Source: Fratercula arctica (lineage: Eukaryota > Chordata > Aves > Charadriiformes > Alcidae). Taken from it: a stretch of DNA of 64,000 bases. The translations under genes were made by a program, and so were the position numbers. Location: contig CANTUZ010000025.1 of the NCBI GenBank assembly GCA_947846985.1, positions 20,768,100-20,832,099 of the forward strand, in the 5' to 3' direction. The notes below the pieces were generated by a model. That model was not told where the DNA came from. It made no database searches and saw only the letters and a list, made by a program, of their open reading frames with translations. Below are positions 39,870 through 51,069 of the stretch, one piece after another (within the stretch, counting starts at the first letter, position 1; each line of letters starts with the position of its first letter).

Positions 39870-41722
39870 AGTATAGGGATGTTGCCTGGTTGGGATGGGG
39901 TCAGGAAGGCCAAGGTGCAGCTGGAGATCAATTTGGCAAGGGATGCAAAGAATAATAATGGCGGCTTCTAGAGGTATGTCAGCCAGAAAAGGAAGGTCAA
40001 AGAAAGCATATCCTCCCAATGAGCAAGACTGGCAAATTGGTAACAACAGAAAAAGAGAAGGCTGAGGTACTCAACAACATTTTTGTCTCAGTCTTCACTG
40101 GCAATCTCCTTTCCCACACCTCTCAAGTGGATGGACTGCAAGATAGGGACTGGGGGAGCAAAGTCCCTCCCACTGTAACAGAAGATCAGGTTCATGACCA
40201 CCTGAAGAACCTGAACATAAAGAACTCTATGGGACCTGACGAGATGCACCCCAGAGTCCTGAGGGAATTGGCTGATGGAGTTGCCAAGACTCTCTCCATG
40301 ATACTTGAAAAGTCATGGCAGTCAGGTGAAGTCCCTGACGACTGGGAAAAGGGAAACATCGCACCCATGTTTAAAAAGGATAGAAAGGAGGACCCTGGGA
40401 ACTACCGCCCTGTCAGCCTCAGCTCTGTGCCTGGGAAGATCATGGAACAGATCCTCCTAGAAGCTATGCTAAGGCACATGGAGGAGAGGGAGGTGATTAG
40501 AGACAGCCAGCATGCCTTCACCAGGGGCAAGTCCTGCCTGACCAACCCGGCGGCCTTCTATGGTGGAGTGACTGCATCAGTGGACAAGGGAAGAGAAATG
40601 GATGTCATCTATCTAAGGCCTTTGACACGGTCCCCCACAACATCCTTCTCTCTAAATTGGAGTGATACGGATTTGATTGATGGAATGTTCAGTGGATGAG
40701 GAATTTTTTGGATGGTCACATTCAGAAGATAGAGGTCAATGGCTCAATGTCCATTGGAGATGGAGATCTCCACATGGAGATCAGTGACAAGTAGTGTCCC
40801 TCAGGGGTCTGTATTGGGACCAGTACTGTTTAGTGTCTTCATCAATGATATAGTGAGATTGAGTGCACCCTCAGCAAGTTTGTGGACGACACCAAGCTGA
40901 GTGGTGCATTTGGCATGCCTGAGGGATGGGATGCCACCCAGAGGAACATGAACAGGCTCGAGAAGTGGGCCCATGTGAACCTCATGAGGTTCAACAAGGC
41001 CAAGTGCAGGGTCCTGCATCTGGGTCAGGGCAGCCCCCGGTATCAATACAGGCTTAGGGGATGAAGGGATTGAGAGTAGCCCTGAGGAGGACTTAGGGGT
41101 ACTGGTGGATGAAAAACTAGATGTTAGCTCGAAATGTGTGCTCACAGCCCAGAACCGTATCCTGGGCTGCATCAAAAGAAGCGTGGCCAGCAGGGCAGGG
41201 AGGTGATTCTACACCTCCACTCTGCTCTTTTGAGACCCCACCTGGAGTACTCTATCCAGCTCTGGAGCCCTCAGCACAGGAAAGACATGGGCCTGTTGGA
41301 ACGGGTCCAGAGGAGGGCCACCAAAATGATCAGATGGATGGAACACCTCTCTCCCCCTATGAGGACAGGCTGAGTTGGGGTTATTCAGCCTGAAGAAGAG
41401 AAGGCTCTGGGGAGACCTTATTGCAGCCTTTCAATACTTAAAGGGGGCCTACAGGAAAGATGGGGAAAAACTTTTTAGCAGGGCCTGTTGACATAGGACA
41501 AGTGGTAATGTTTTTATAGTAAAAGAGGGTAGATTTAGACTAGATAAAAGGAAGAAATATTTTACAATGAGGGTGGTGAAACATTGGAACAGGTTGCCCA
41601 GAGGGGTAGCAGATGCCCCATCCCTGGAAACATTCAAGGTCAGGTTGGATGGGGCTCTGAGCAGCCTGATCTAGTGGAAGATGTCCCTGCTCATTGCAGG
41701 GGGGTTGGACTATGTCCCTTTA
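39870..41722 (+). mobile_element. CR1 LINE inserted in the split LTR
   Basis: Plus-strand CR1 beginning in the RT region. The 226-codon frame (40019-40699) has [40 protein letters not shown] and [11 protein letters not shown]. Later frames cover the RT C-terminus ([20 protein letters not shown]). Frameshifts and stops abound. It breaks off at GGGGTTGGACTATGTCCCTT, and its last 55 bp appear at 43897-43950 after ERVL-like sequence. Confidence 0.85.
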
Positions 41723-42300
41723 ACAGCCCCATATGGCCAGTGTGAAAGTCTGACGGAGAGTGGCATCTAACAGTAGACTATTGTGGCCTGAATGAAGTCA
41801 CACCACCACTGACTGCTGCTGTGCCAGACATGCTAGAATTCCAGTATGAACTGGAGTCCAAGGCAGCCAAGTGGTATGCTACAATTGACATTGCTAATGC
41901 AATTTTCTGTATTCCTTTAGCAGCAGAGTGCAGGCCACAGTTTGCTTTCACCTGGAGAGGCATCCAGTACACCTGGAATTGACTGCCCCAGGGGTGGAAA
42001 CACAGCCCCACCATTTGCCATGGACTGATCCAGACTGCACTGGAGAAGGGTGTAGCTCCAAAACACCTGTGATACATGGATGACATCATTGTGTGGGGTA
42101 ATACAGCAGAAGAAGTTTTAAAGAAAAGTAAGAAAATAATCAAGACTCTTTTGAAAGCAAGTTTTGCCGTAAAAAGAGGTAAGGTCAATGGACCTGCACG
42201 AGAGATCCCGTTATTGGAAATTAAGTGGCAAGATATCATTGCCAGATCACAATGGACTTGATTAACGAAATAACAGCTACTAACAAAAAGGAAACACAAC
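41723..42300 (+). pseudogene. pol: ERVL-like reverse transcriptase fragment (plus)
   Basis: SPIWPV, a stop, KSDGEWHLTVDYCGLNEV, then KWYATIDIANAIFCIPLAAE, the LPQGWKHSPTICHGLIQTAL block and, after a stop, YMDDIIVWGNTAEEV. The catalytic box is YMDD, against YVDD in the minus-strand copy at 31700-32590. Several stops make it inactive. Confidence 0.85.
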
Positions 42301-43135
42301 TTTCTTAGGCGTTGTGCATTTTTGGAGGATGGGCTCATCACCAGGGGCTGGATTTAACCATGAATGCTATTGCGCAGGTTATCCATGATTGTGAAACATG
42401 CGGTGAAATCAAGCAAGCTGAACTGTTAAAACCTTTGTGGTATGGGGGACGATGGCTGAAATATAAGTATGGGGAGGCCTGGCAAATTGACTACATCACA
42501 CTCCCTCAAACATGTCAGGGTAAGCATTGTGTGCTTACAATAGTGGAAGCAAGCACTGGATGGTTGGAAACCTATGCTGTACCCCATGCCCCGTGCCCAG
42601 AATACCATCCCGGGCCTTGAAAAGTAGGTCTTATGGCAACATGGTACTCCAGAAAGAATTGAGTCAGACAATGGGACTCATTTCAAAAACAGTCTTATAA
42701 GTACTTGGGCAAAAGAACATGGTATTGAGTGGGTATATCACATCCCCTATCACGCACCAGCTTCTGGGAAAATTGAGCGATACAATGGACTGTTAAAAAC
42801 GACCCTAAAAGCAATAGGGGAGTGGAACCTTTAAAAACTGGGACAAGCATTTAGCACAAGCTACCTGGTTAGTTAACACCAGGGGATCCATTAATCGAGC
42901 TGGTCCTGCTCAATCAGTCCTTTTACATAATATAGAAGGGGATAAAGTCCCTGTGGTGCATGAAAGGAATATGATGGGGAAAACTGGGTTTCTCCTACTT
43001 CAGGCAGAGGCAAATCCATTCATGGGACTGTTTTTGCTCAAGGACCTGGATGTACTTGGTGGGTGATGATGAAGAATGGAGAAATTCAATGTGTACAGCA
43101 AGGAAATTTAACCCCTGGTGAGAATAATTAATTCT
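42301..43135 (+). pseudogene. pol: ERVL-like integrase fragment (plus)
   Basis: The zinc-binding end (IAQVIHDCETCGEIKQAELL), first Asp (WQIDYITLPQTCQG), second Asp (RIESDNGTHFKN) and the third Glu (ASGKIERYNGLLKTT) are all present, with frameshifts near 42605 and 42830. The C-terminus ends TPGENN. RNase H is deleted, as in the minus-strand provirus, but the join is different. Confidence 0.85.
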
Positions 43136-43192
43136 GAGCTGTATGATTTTAGTTAATGATGATTTGTATGATGTTAATTAAAATAAATTTAT

Positions 43193-43838
43193 CGTGGTTT
43201 GGGCTTCAGTGGTCACACTGAAGCAAGCGACAGATGCTCTCCGCCACATCTCTCTCCAAAGAGAGGTGAGAGATAAAGAGATTTATGAGTTTAGAAAAAA
43301 AATAAACTACTTTAATGAAAATATTAATAAATTAATGAAATAATAAGAAAATAATGATATATATGCAAGATATACAAAACCGTATCCAGCTCCCAGGATG
43401 ACGATCGCATCACTAGAAGGCACATGGAAAGTCCCAAACTGGATTCAGCGATGGACGGGAGCTGGATTTGAACAGACAGAATCCTCCTCGGACGATGGCC
43501 ACTGAAGAAAGAGGGCTGACCCTTTGATCCCTTAGCTTTTATACTGAGCATGGGGCAGATGGGATGGAATACCCCTGTTGGTCAGTTTGGGATCACCTAT
43601 CCTGTACGCTCCTCCCTGCAGGTGGGACTCCTCTACGCTTTTCTGCTTCCGACCCTCCAACAGGGCAAATAATGAAATTAGCTGACCTTGGTTGTTATAG
43701 CAATAAGTATAAGCAGGAGCTTCTCTGCATATTATTCCTTGGCATGAACTGTAAACATAGGTCTTATCACTCTGACAATAAACAGTTTCTGCACAATATG
43801 CTGTTAATTTCAGAGGGTTAATTAGTTAGAAGAGGTTT
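43193..43838 (-). repeat. ERVL-like LTR (minus), solo
   Basis: On the minus strand it ends CTGAAGCCCAAACCACGA at 43193. It has a promoter (GCTCAGTATAAAAGCTAAGG near 43530-43555) preceded by GGGGTATTCCATCCCATCTG, as in the other ERVL-like LTRs here. It faces the opposite way from the integrase beside it, and no PBS follows. The outer end between 43660 and 43838 is uncertain. Confidence 0.65.
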
Positions 43839-43896
43839 AGCTAAAAAGTAAAATTACTGAACAGAAAATTGGTTGTGTTTTACCTCCAATCAGGAC
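43839..43896 (+). repeat. Short segment with inverted ends, also found at 4605-4660
   Basis: AGCTAAAAAGTAAAATTACT ... GTTTTACCT followed by CCAATCAGGACA. It matches 4605-4660 at about 9 of 10 positions, and in both places CR1 sequence lies on at least one side. Its 8-bp ends (AGCTAAAA and TTTTACCT; AGGTAAAA in the other copy) are near-inverted. Confidence 0.6.
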
Positions 43897-43950
43897 AGAC
43901 CAGATGACCTTTAAATGCCCTTCTAACACAAACCATTCTATAATTCTATG
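43897..43950 (+). mobile_element. CR1 3' terminus
   Basis: AGATGACCTTTAAATGCCCT ... AACCATTCTATAATTCTATGA is the last 54 bp of a CR1, best explained as the end of the copy at 39870-41722. The ERVL pieces at 41723-43838 lie between. Confidence 0.7.
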
Positions 43951-44754
43951 AAAGAACAATGCAGACACCAAGACCAGTGAAGAAAGAGTGGCAAGAGGCT
44001 CTCCAGGCACTGGAGCAAAGATTCCCCTGCAGCATGTGGTGAAGATCATGGTGAAACAAGTTGTCCCCCCTGCAACTCATGGAGGGTGACGGTGGAGCAG
44101 ATATCCACCCTGCAGCCCATAGAGCCAGAGCAGGTGGATGTGCCCAAAGGAGGCTGTGATCCCATGGAGAGCCCACCCTGGAGCAGGCTCCTGGCAGGAC
44201 CTGTGGCCTTGCAGGGGACTGCTACTGGAGCAGTCTGTTCCTGAAGGACTGCACCCCATGGAAAGGACCCATGCTGGAGCAATTCATGAAGAGCTGCAGC
44301 CTGTGGGAAGGACCCGCTTGGAGAAGTTCCTGAAGAACTGTCTCCCGTGGGTGGGACCCCATGGGAAGAGTGTGAGGAGGAAGGAGTGGCAGAGACTACA
44401 CATAATGAATGAACCACAACCCCCATTCCCTGTTCCCCTGTGCCGCTTAGGGGGAGGAGGTAGATAAAATCAGGAGTGAAGTTGAGCCTGGGAAGAAGGG
44501 AGGGCTGGGGGAAGGTGCTTTTAGATTTGTTCTTATTTCGCATTATAATACTCCGTTGTTAATTGGCAGTAAATTAAACTAATTTCCCTAAGTCAAATCT
44601 GTTTTGCCCGTGACAGTAATTGGTGAGTGATCTCCCTGTCCTTATCTCAACCCATGAGCCTTTCATCATATGTTCTTTCCCTGTCCAGCTGAATAGGCGG
44701 AGTGATAGAGCAGCTTGGTGGGCACCTGGTGTCAGACAAGGCCAATCTACCACA
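43951..44754 (+). repeat. ERVL-like solo LTR, 3' part (split)
   Basis: The sequence resumes with AATGCAGACACCAAGACCAG and continues through the repeated GGAGCAG units and GAGTGATCTCCCTGTCCTTA to CAATCTACCACA. Followed by GAGAG (44755-44759), the duplicate of 39616-39620. A 165-codon minus frame (44543-44046) lies entirely in this LTR and is not a gene. Confidence 0.9.
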
Positions 44755-44759
44755 GAGAG

Positions 44760-45178
44760 CTTGATTTTTTATTTTTTTTCCTCTCTACTCTCATTTTTGT
44801 GGGTCTTTTGCAGGTGAGCAGTGATTCCCTTTATAGGAAGGAGCTACGGTCTTCAACTGTGCAACCAAGAATACTGATAGTGGGGACAGATTAGAAAAGA
44901 CGGAGTTCTCTGTGCCACACAAAGTGTCGTGGTTGTGTCTCATTTTGTGACTTACAGCCTCCTTGAGGAAATCCGACCTGTGCCTTAGAGCAGCAACCCT
45001 AATCAGGATACCCCGGCGTGTAATCCAGATCTGACATGGACAATCCAACTCTGCTGCAATTGACCATGAGTAAGAAAGTTATAATGCTGCTTGGAAAACA
45101 GCTAGCAGAGTGGTTAGGTAAAAAGGGGATGAATCTTTTCTGATTTCTCACATCTTCTAAATACTTTTCTTCCTGTAG
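44760..45178. other. Unique stretch, probably intron
   Basis: A pyrimidine tract ending TTTTGCAG at 44813 looks like a splice acceptor, but the sequence after it has early stops in all frames and no match to SLC38A9. Nothing else seen. Confidence 0.4.
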
Positions 45179-45628
45179 TCATAGAATCATAGAATGGTTT
45201 AGGTTGGAAGGGACCTTAAAGATCATCTAGTTCCAACCCCCCTGCCATGGGCAGGGACATCTCCCACTAGATCAGGTTGCTCAGAGCCCCGTCCAGCCTG
45301 GCCTTAAAAACTTCCAGGGATGGGGCATCCACCACCTCTCTGGGCAGCCTGTTCCAGTGTCTCACCACCCTCATGGTGAAGAACGTCTTCCTAACGTCCA
45401 GTCTGAATCATCCCATCTCTAGTTTTAATCCATTCCCTCTAGTCCTACCATTACCCGACATCCTAAAAAGTCCTTCACCAGCTTTCTTGTAGGCCCCTTT
45501 AAGATACTGGTAGGCCACAATAAGGTCTCCTCGGAGCCTTCTTTTCTCCAGACTGAACAAACCCAACTCTCTCAGTCTGTCCTCATAGGAGAGATGCTCC
45601 AGCCCTCTCCTTAGTCGTAATAAGCAGA
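45179..45628 (-). mobile_element. CR1 LINE 3' fragment (minus)
   Basis: 450 bp with 3' end TTCTATGATTCTATGA at 45179 and RT C-terminal coding remnants (frame 45632-45408: [19 protein letters not shown]). It is truncated at 45628, directly against the tail of the next CR1. Confidence 0.85.
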
Positions 45629-45712
45629 TCATAGAATCATAGAATCATAGAACCATAGGGTTGGAAGGGACCTCTGGAGATCATCTAGTCCAACCCCCCT
45701 GCCAGAGCAGGG

Positions 45713-46441
45713 TCACCTAGAGCAGGTTACACAGGAACACGTCCAGGCGGGTTTGAATGTCTCCAGAGATGGAGACTCCACCACCTCTCTGGGCAGCCTG
45801 TTCCAGTGCTCTGCCACCCTCAAAGTAAAGAAGTTCCTCCTCATGTTTAGGTGGAACTTCCTCTGTTCAAGTTTGTGCCCATTGCCTCTTGTCCTGTCCC
45901 CGGGCACTACTGAAAAGAGCCTGGTCCCATCCTCCTGACACCCACCCTTTAAGTATTTATAAGTGTTGATAAGATCCCCCCTCAGCCGTCTTTTTTCCAG
46001 ACTGAAGAGACCCAAATCCCTCAGCCTTTCCTCATAAGAGAGGTGTTCCAGTCCCCTAATCATCTTGGTAGCCCTCTGCTGCACCCTTTCCAGCAGTTCC
46101 CTGTCCTTCTGGAACCGGGGAGCCCAGAACTGGACACAGTACTCCAGGTGCGGCCTCACCAGGGCAGAGTAGAGGGGGAGGATGACCTCCCTTGACCTGC
46201 TGGCCACACTCTTTTTGATGCACCCCAGGATGCCATTGGCCTTCTTGGCCACAAGGGCACATTGCTGGCTCATGGTCATCCTGTTGTCCACCAGGACTCC
46301 CAGATCTCTTTCCACAGAGCTGCTCTCCAGCAGGTCAGCCCCCAACCTGTACTGGTGCATGGGGTTGTTCCTCCCCAGGTGCAGCACCCTACACTTGCCC
46401 TTGTTGAATTTCATAAGGTTTCTCTCTGCCCAGATCTCCAA
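45713..46441 (-). pseudogene. CR1 ORF2, C-terminal part (frameshifted)
   Basis: 242 codons starting [20 protein letters not shown], then [40 protein letters not shown] and [17 protein letters not shown], the conserved CR1 C-terminus. It overlaps the 739-codon frame by 31 bases in another register. Confidence 0.9.
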
Positions 46442-48630
46442 CCTGTCCAGGTCTCTCTGTATGGCAGCACAGCCCTCCGGTGTGTCAGCCGCCCACCCAG
46501 CTTTGTGTCATCAGCAAACTTGCTGAGGGTGCACTCTATCCCCTCATCCAGATCATTGATGAATATATTGAAGAGGACTGGACCCAGTACTGACCCCTGG
46601 GGAACACCACTCGTCACTGGTCTCCAACTAGATTCTGTGCCCCTAATCACAACCCTCTGAGCTCTATCTTTCAACCAGTTTTCTATCCACCTTACTGTCC
46701 ATTCATCTAACCCACACTTCCCAAGCTTCCCTATGAGGATGCTGTGGGAGACCATGTCGAAAGCCTTGCTGAAGTCAAGGTAGACAACATCCACTGCCCT
46801 CCCCTCATCTATCCATCCAGTCATGCCATCGTAGAAGGCTATCAGATTAGTCAGACATGATTTCCCCTTGGTGAATCCATGCTGAGTACTTCTGATAGCT
46901 TTCTTTTCCTCCACGTGCCTTGAGATGACGCCCAGAACGAGCTGTTCCATCATCTTTCCAGGGATGGAGGTGAGGCTGACCGGCCTGTAGTTCCCCGGCT
47001 CCTCCTTCTTGCCTTTTTTGAAGACTGGAGTGACATTAGCTTTCCTCCAGTCCTCAGGCACCTCGCCTGTTCTCCAGGACCTTTCAAAGATGATGGAGAG
47101 CGGTCCAGCAATGACTTCTGCCAGCTCCCTCAGCACTCTCGGGTGCATCCCATCAGGGCCCATGGACTTGTGAATATCTAAATGATCTAATTGATCCCTC
47201 ACTCGCTCCTCCTCAACCCAAGGGAAGTCTTCTTCTTTCCCCGTTACTTTATTCAATGCCTGGGACTTCTGAGGGCTGGGCCGAGCAGAAAAGACCGAAG
47301 CAAAGAAGGCATTCAGTAACTCCGCCTTCTCCGCATCCTCCGTCACCATGACTCCTGTCTCATTCAACAGTGGGCCCACAACTTCTCTGGTCTTCCTGTT
47401 GCTTCCAATATGCTTGTAGAAGCTCTTATTGTTGTGCTTGATGTCCCTAGCCAGGTCTAATTCCAAGGCGGCCTTGGCTTTCCTTGTTTCATCCCTGCAC
47501 GCTCTGGTGGCATTCTTGTAATCCTCCCAAGGGGTCAGTCCCTTCTTCCACTTATTATAAACTTCCTTCTTCCACTTGAGCTTTTTCTGAAGCTCCCTGC
47601 TTAACCATGCAGGTCTCCTGCGTCCCTTGGCCGATTTCTTTCTCTTAGGGATGCACCGATCCTGAGCTCGGAGGAAGTGGTCTTTGAATATCAACCAGCT
47701 TTCTTGAGCCCCTTTGCCTTCCATAGCCCTAGCCCATGATATCTCTCCAAGCAGTTTCTTGAAGAGGCCAAAGTTAGCCCTCCTGAATTCCAAGGTTGTA
47801 ATTTTACTTCTTGTTGTTTTGTGGATAGTGCCCATGATCCTGAACTCAATCATTTCATGATCACTACAACCTAGGGTGCCCCCAACCTTAATGTCCTCCA
47901 CCAATCCCTCTGTGTTTGTCAGTACCAGGTCTAGAAGTGCTCCTCTCCTTGTTGGCTCCTGTACCACCTGTGTCAAAAAGTTGTCATCAATGCACTGGAG
48001 GAGCCTCCTGGACTGCCCATGCCTGGCTGTGTGGTCTTCCCAGCAGATATCAGGGTGATTGAAGTCCCCCATGAGAACCAGGGCCTGCGATTGCGAGGCT
48101 ACCTTCAGTTGTCTGTAAAAAGCCTCATCAGTTTCCCCATCCTGATCAGGTGGCCTGTAATAAACACCCACAACAGTGTCCCTCATATTTTCCTGTCCCT
48201 TAATCCTCACCCATAAGCTCTCGACCCGCTCTTCATCCGCCCCTAGTGAGAGCTCAATGCATTCCAAACGCTCTCTCACATAGAGTGCAATTCCACCACT
48301 TCGCCTTGCTGGTCTGTCTTTCCTGAAAAGGACATAGCCACCCATGACAGCATTCCAATCATGCGAGTTGTCCCACCACGTCTCAGTAATTGCAATGAGA
48401 TCGTGGCCCCGCAACCGCACACAGACCTCCAGCTCTTCCTGCTTATTCCCCATGCTGCGTGCATTGGTGTATAAGCATTTCAGAGAGGGAGTTGTGTGTG
48501 TAGTTTTGACCCTTGAGATGTGGTGTGCCTTCTGGCTTTCAGAAATACTGGCACACTGGCCCACAAGCGCTGAGCAATTAAGCCCTGGCACCTCACCAGC
48601 AAGCCCAGTACCATCCCCACCCCCCTTCAA
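46411..48630 (-). pseudogene. CR1 ORF2: endonuclease and reverse transcriptase
   Basis: A 739-codon open frame. Residues about 45-270 are the AP-type endonuclease ([46 protein letters not shown]). Residues about 480-735 are RT ([59 protein letters not shown], and the catalytic FADDTKLGG). The frame shifts just after the catalytic box, and the rest of ORF2 is in the 242-codon frame at 46441-45713. A single frameshift thus separates this copy from a continuous ORF2. Confidence 0.9.
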
Positions 48631-48655
48631 ATCTAGTTTAAAGCCCTCTCAATGA

Positions 48656-49475
48656 GTCCTGATAACTCTTGTCCTAGAACCCTTTTTCCCCTGGAGGTCA
48701 ATGTGTCAGATGTGGTATGGTTATGCCCCCCAAAAATACTGTTTTTCTGACTGCCCTTTTGCAATGTGTGGTGACCATTAATTGTACCTTAAGCCAGTGT
48801 CAGGCTAAAACTGAGCACTTTAGAACCTGTTAGAATGTCACAGGCTTTGAGAAATGCTTGTCCCTTCTGGAGCATACCTGCATAAAGGTTACAATCTTAT
48901 GAAAAATACTATCTCAAATAATACAGCTACTAGTAGCCCTAGATTCCAGATTCTTCTTTATTCAGAAGGACAGTTTTTTCGAAATGCCAATGCCTTTCTC
49001 TCTGCTATGAATAAGGCTTTTTCCTGTCTTGGAACTGAGATGAACTATGAATATCCGACTAGGTTAAAAAAAAGTGTTGTTAAACACTTGTTGTCTAATA
49101 ACATGGTTACAACACAGGCTGTTTCAAAAAGGTAGAAAAAGGTACAAGGATGTTCCGGGGAGAAATGCAGTGTAACCTTTTGACCTGAAACAGATGGATG
49201 TGAATCCTTTTCAGGCTTTTTGATTTTGGTATTGTTCTTGAGGATCCTGCTTGATTGTAACAATTAAAACTGCAAAGCAGTGCTGTGTAAGTACTGAATA
49301 GTTTTGGAGGCTCCAGCATTTTGAGACAATTGTTTTCAGTTAAGCCAAAACATATCCTCCCCAACCCAATATTTTTTCCCAGATCAAGAAGTTGAAAAAT
49401 ACTTAATTTCACAACACACACACCCCACTTTGCTTTTGAAGTTATAAGAAGCTAGAATTATTTTTTTAAAAAGCA
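48656..49475. other. Unique stretch left of ERV-2
   Basis: No repeats or exons recognised. A 93-codon plus frame (48854-49135) has no similarity I know. Probably intron. Confidence 0.4.
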
Positions 49476-49481
49476 ATAACT

Positions 49482-49868
49482 TGTCGGAATGGGAGACAGA
49501 CCCGGAGTAACGACGAAGTCTCAATGTGAGTATGATCGTTCTCCCTTTATTCAACTTAATCGTTACATTTATAGTATTATGCTATCTGTTCACGCGCTCT
49601 AACTCCTACTGATTGGCTGCATGCTATTTTCACGAGCTGTCCACGCGCAGGCAGCATCCTGCTGATAGGTTGAGGGTCGATTGCCACGCGCTTCTCAGTG
49701 TCTTCTAACTGATCGTCTCTGACTGTTCACACGGAGCAGCAGCTTTGCTTTTCACATTCCTTTCCTTGCTGATATCTCCTGGCGCTTGCTTCTCAAGGCA
49801 CCTCTCACGGGTACAGCTTTGTCTCATCAAGGCCAAACAGATTCCCTACGCTGCTCTCTATCTCCACA
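49482..49868 (-). repeat. ERV-2 3' LTR
   Basis: 387 bp, TGTGGAGATAGAG ... CCATTCCGACA on the minus strand. TATA-like ACTATAAATGTAACG near 49560-49574 and GAATAAAGGG just downstream. Compared with the 5' LTR it has about eight differences. Confidence 0.95.
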
Positions 49869-49888
49869 ATTCCCCCTTTTTTTATTTT
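49869..49888 (-). other. ERV-2 polypurine tract
   Basis: AAAATAAAAAAAGGGGGAAT on the minus strand, directly before the 3' LTR. Confidence 0.85.
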
Positions 49889-50059
49889 TTCTACAACAAA
49901 GCTTAATTAATCATTTTTTGCACTATTTTCTGTAAGTAGTCTAAAATACAGCACATGACAAGCATTGGATGACAAAGATGACATGTTTAAAAAATTTAAA
50001 ACATAAGTTGCTTTATACAATCGCTCTTGAGGTGTCATACCTACGGGATTCCCCCTTTT

Positions 50060-50650
50060 TCATTTATCAAGCATGGTTTTTAAGGTATGATGAATACGTT
50101 TCAGAATTGCTTGCCCAGTTGGGGAATGAGGAATACCAGTGACATGTTTGATACCCCATGTCTGTAAAGAGGCCTGTATTTTAGCGAACACATAAGCTGG
50201 TCTGTTATCATTTTTTACAGTTTTCGGTACTCTCATGACTGCAATGCATTGCAACTAATGTCGAATAACATCACAAGCCTTCTCTCCTATATGAGCAGTA
50301 GCTATAACAAGGTGAGAAAACAAATCAATTGAAACATGTACATAGCGCAAACGTCGAAATTCCATAATGTGCATTACATCGGATTGCCAAAGTTCATCAG
50401 GTGTAAGCCCTCGCAAGGTAATCCCTGCAAATGATGGCAGAGAAGCCGGCTGCTGACAGCGCAAACGACCCTGTGAAATCAATTGTGCTAACATTTCAGT
50501 CATCATAGTTACTATTTTTTGAAAAGGTATGTGGCAAAAATACTCACTCTAATACAGTCAGGCTCTTTGCGAGTGTATCATCCCACTGTCCTATCAGGGC
50601 GTAAGGTTGAAATTTTTGATGTATCATAAACAAATCTACAATGTGCTGTA
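50060..50650 (-). pseudogene. pol: ERV-2 pol fragment located after env
   Basis: Reading leftwards: RT connection (LTPTAQKALQHIVDLF, IGQWDDTLAKSLT), then integrase core with first Asp (LTPDELWQSDVMHIMEFRRL) and, after a stop at the end of DVIRH, AVMRVPKTVKNDNRPAYVFA with the second Asp, then GIPHSPTGQAILKRIHHTLK. The expected third catalytic Glu appears as Lys (ILKR). The fragment is downstream of env TM and just upstream of the LTR, which is abnormal order, and ERV-1 has the same arrangement at 25931-26470. Confidence 0.8.
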
Positions 50651-50659
50651 ATGCTTTCT

Positions 50660-50900
50660 GAGCTGTTGGGGTTAATGAACGTGGAACCTACCGGGGAGGG
50701 GGGGGGGTGGTGCAGACACAGCGCTTCAGGGCGTCCCCTGTATCTTCAAAGTGCGCTCATGTCTAACCCCCTCTCTCCGACCCGAGACAGCCCCCTTATA
50801 TCCTGCCCCGGATTGAGTGGAAAAGTACAGGCTAGGGTCACTGCATGCGTGGCCAGCACATGCAGCGAGCCTCACCAGATTCATGATCCAGCTTTGCTAA
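50660..50900 (-). repeat. Probable relic LTR promoter segment in ERV-2
   Basis: The minus strand has CAGGATATAAGGGGGCTGTC with a TATA-like core and the same downstream text as ERV-1 25810-25930, including a G/C tract variant (CCACCCCCCCCC). It separates env TM from the pol fragment. Confidence 0.4.
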
Positions 50901-51069
50901 CTGCGGATGTCTGATACATGACTACATTGTTGTACTCCCTTCTTGTTATCTTCTTCTTTGAAAGTTAGGTTCTCATGGATACACATATAGTTTTTCAGCA
51001 ACAGTACTGAGTCCCTTTTTCCCTACATGTATACTGGGTTTGGTTCAACTAGTAATTCTCCATTGTGTC

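Larger units (their letters stand above)
45629..48655 (-). mobile_element. Long CR1 LINE with nearly intact ORF2
   Basis: A 3.0-kb minus-strand CR1 ending in four ATTCTATG-type repeats at 45629. It carries the endonuclease and RT frames described separately. Its 5' UTR and ORF1 are missing. It lies directly behind another CR1 tail, so it may have inserted into that copy. Confidence 0.9.

Noticed and set aside
39600..40046. 148-codon minus ORF
   Set aside because: Antisense across the LTR/CR1 boundary; no coding signal.
41778..42341. 187-codon minus ORF
   Set aside because: Antisense shadow of the plus-strand ERVL-like RT; the sense strand has the LPQG and YMDD motifs.
44046..44543. 165-codon minus ORF
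   Set aside because: Antisense of the same LTR family; no independent support.
44813..44960. Acceptor-like TTTTGCAG followed by possible exon
   Set aside because: All frames have early stops, with no similarity to SLC38A9.
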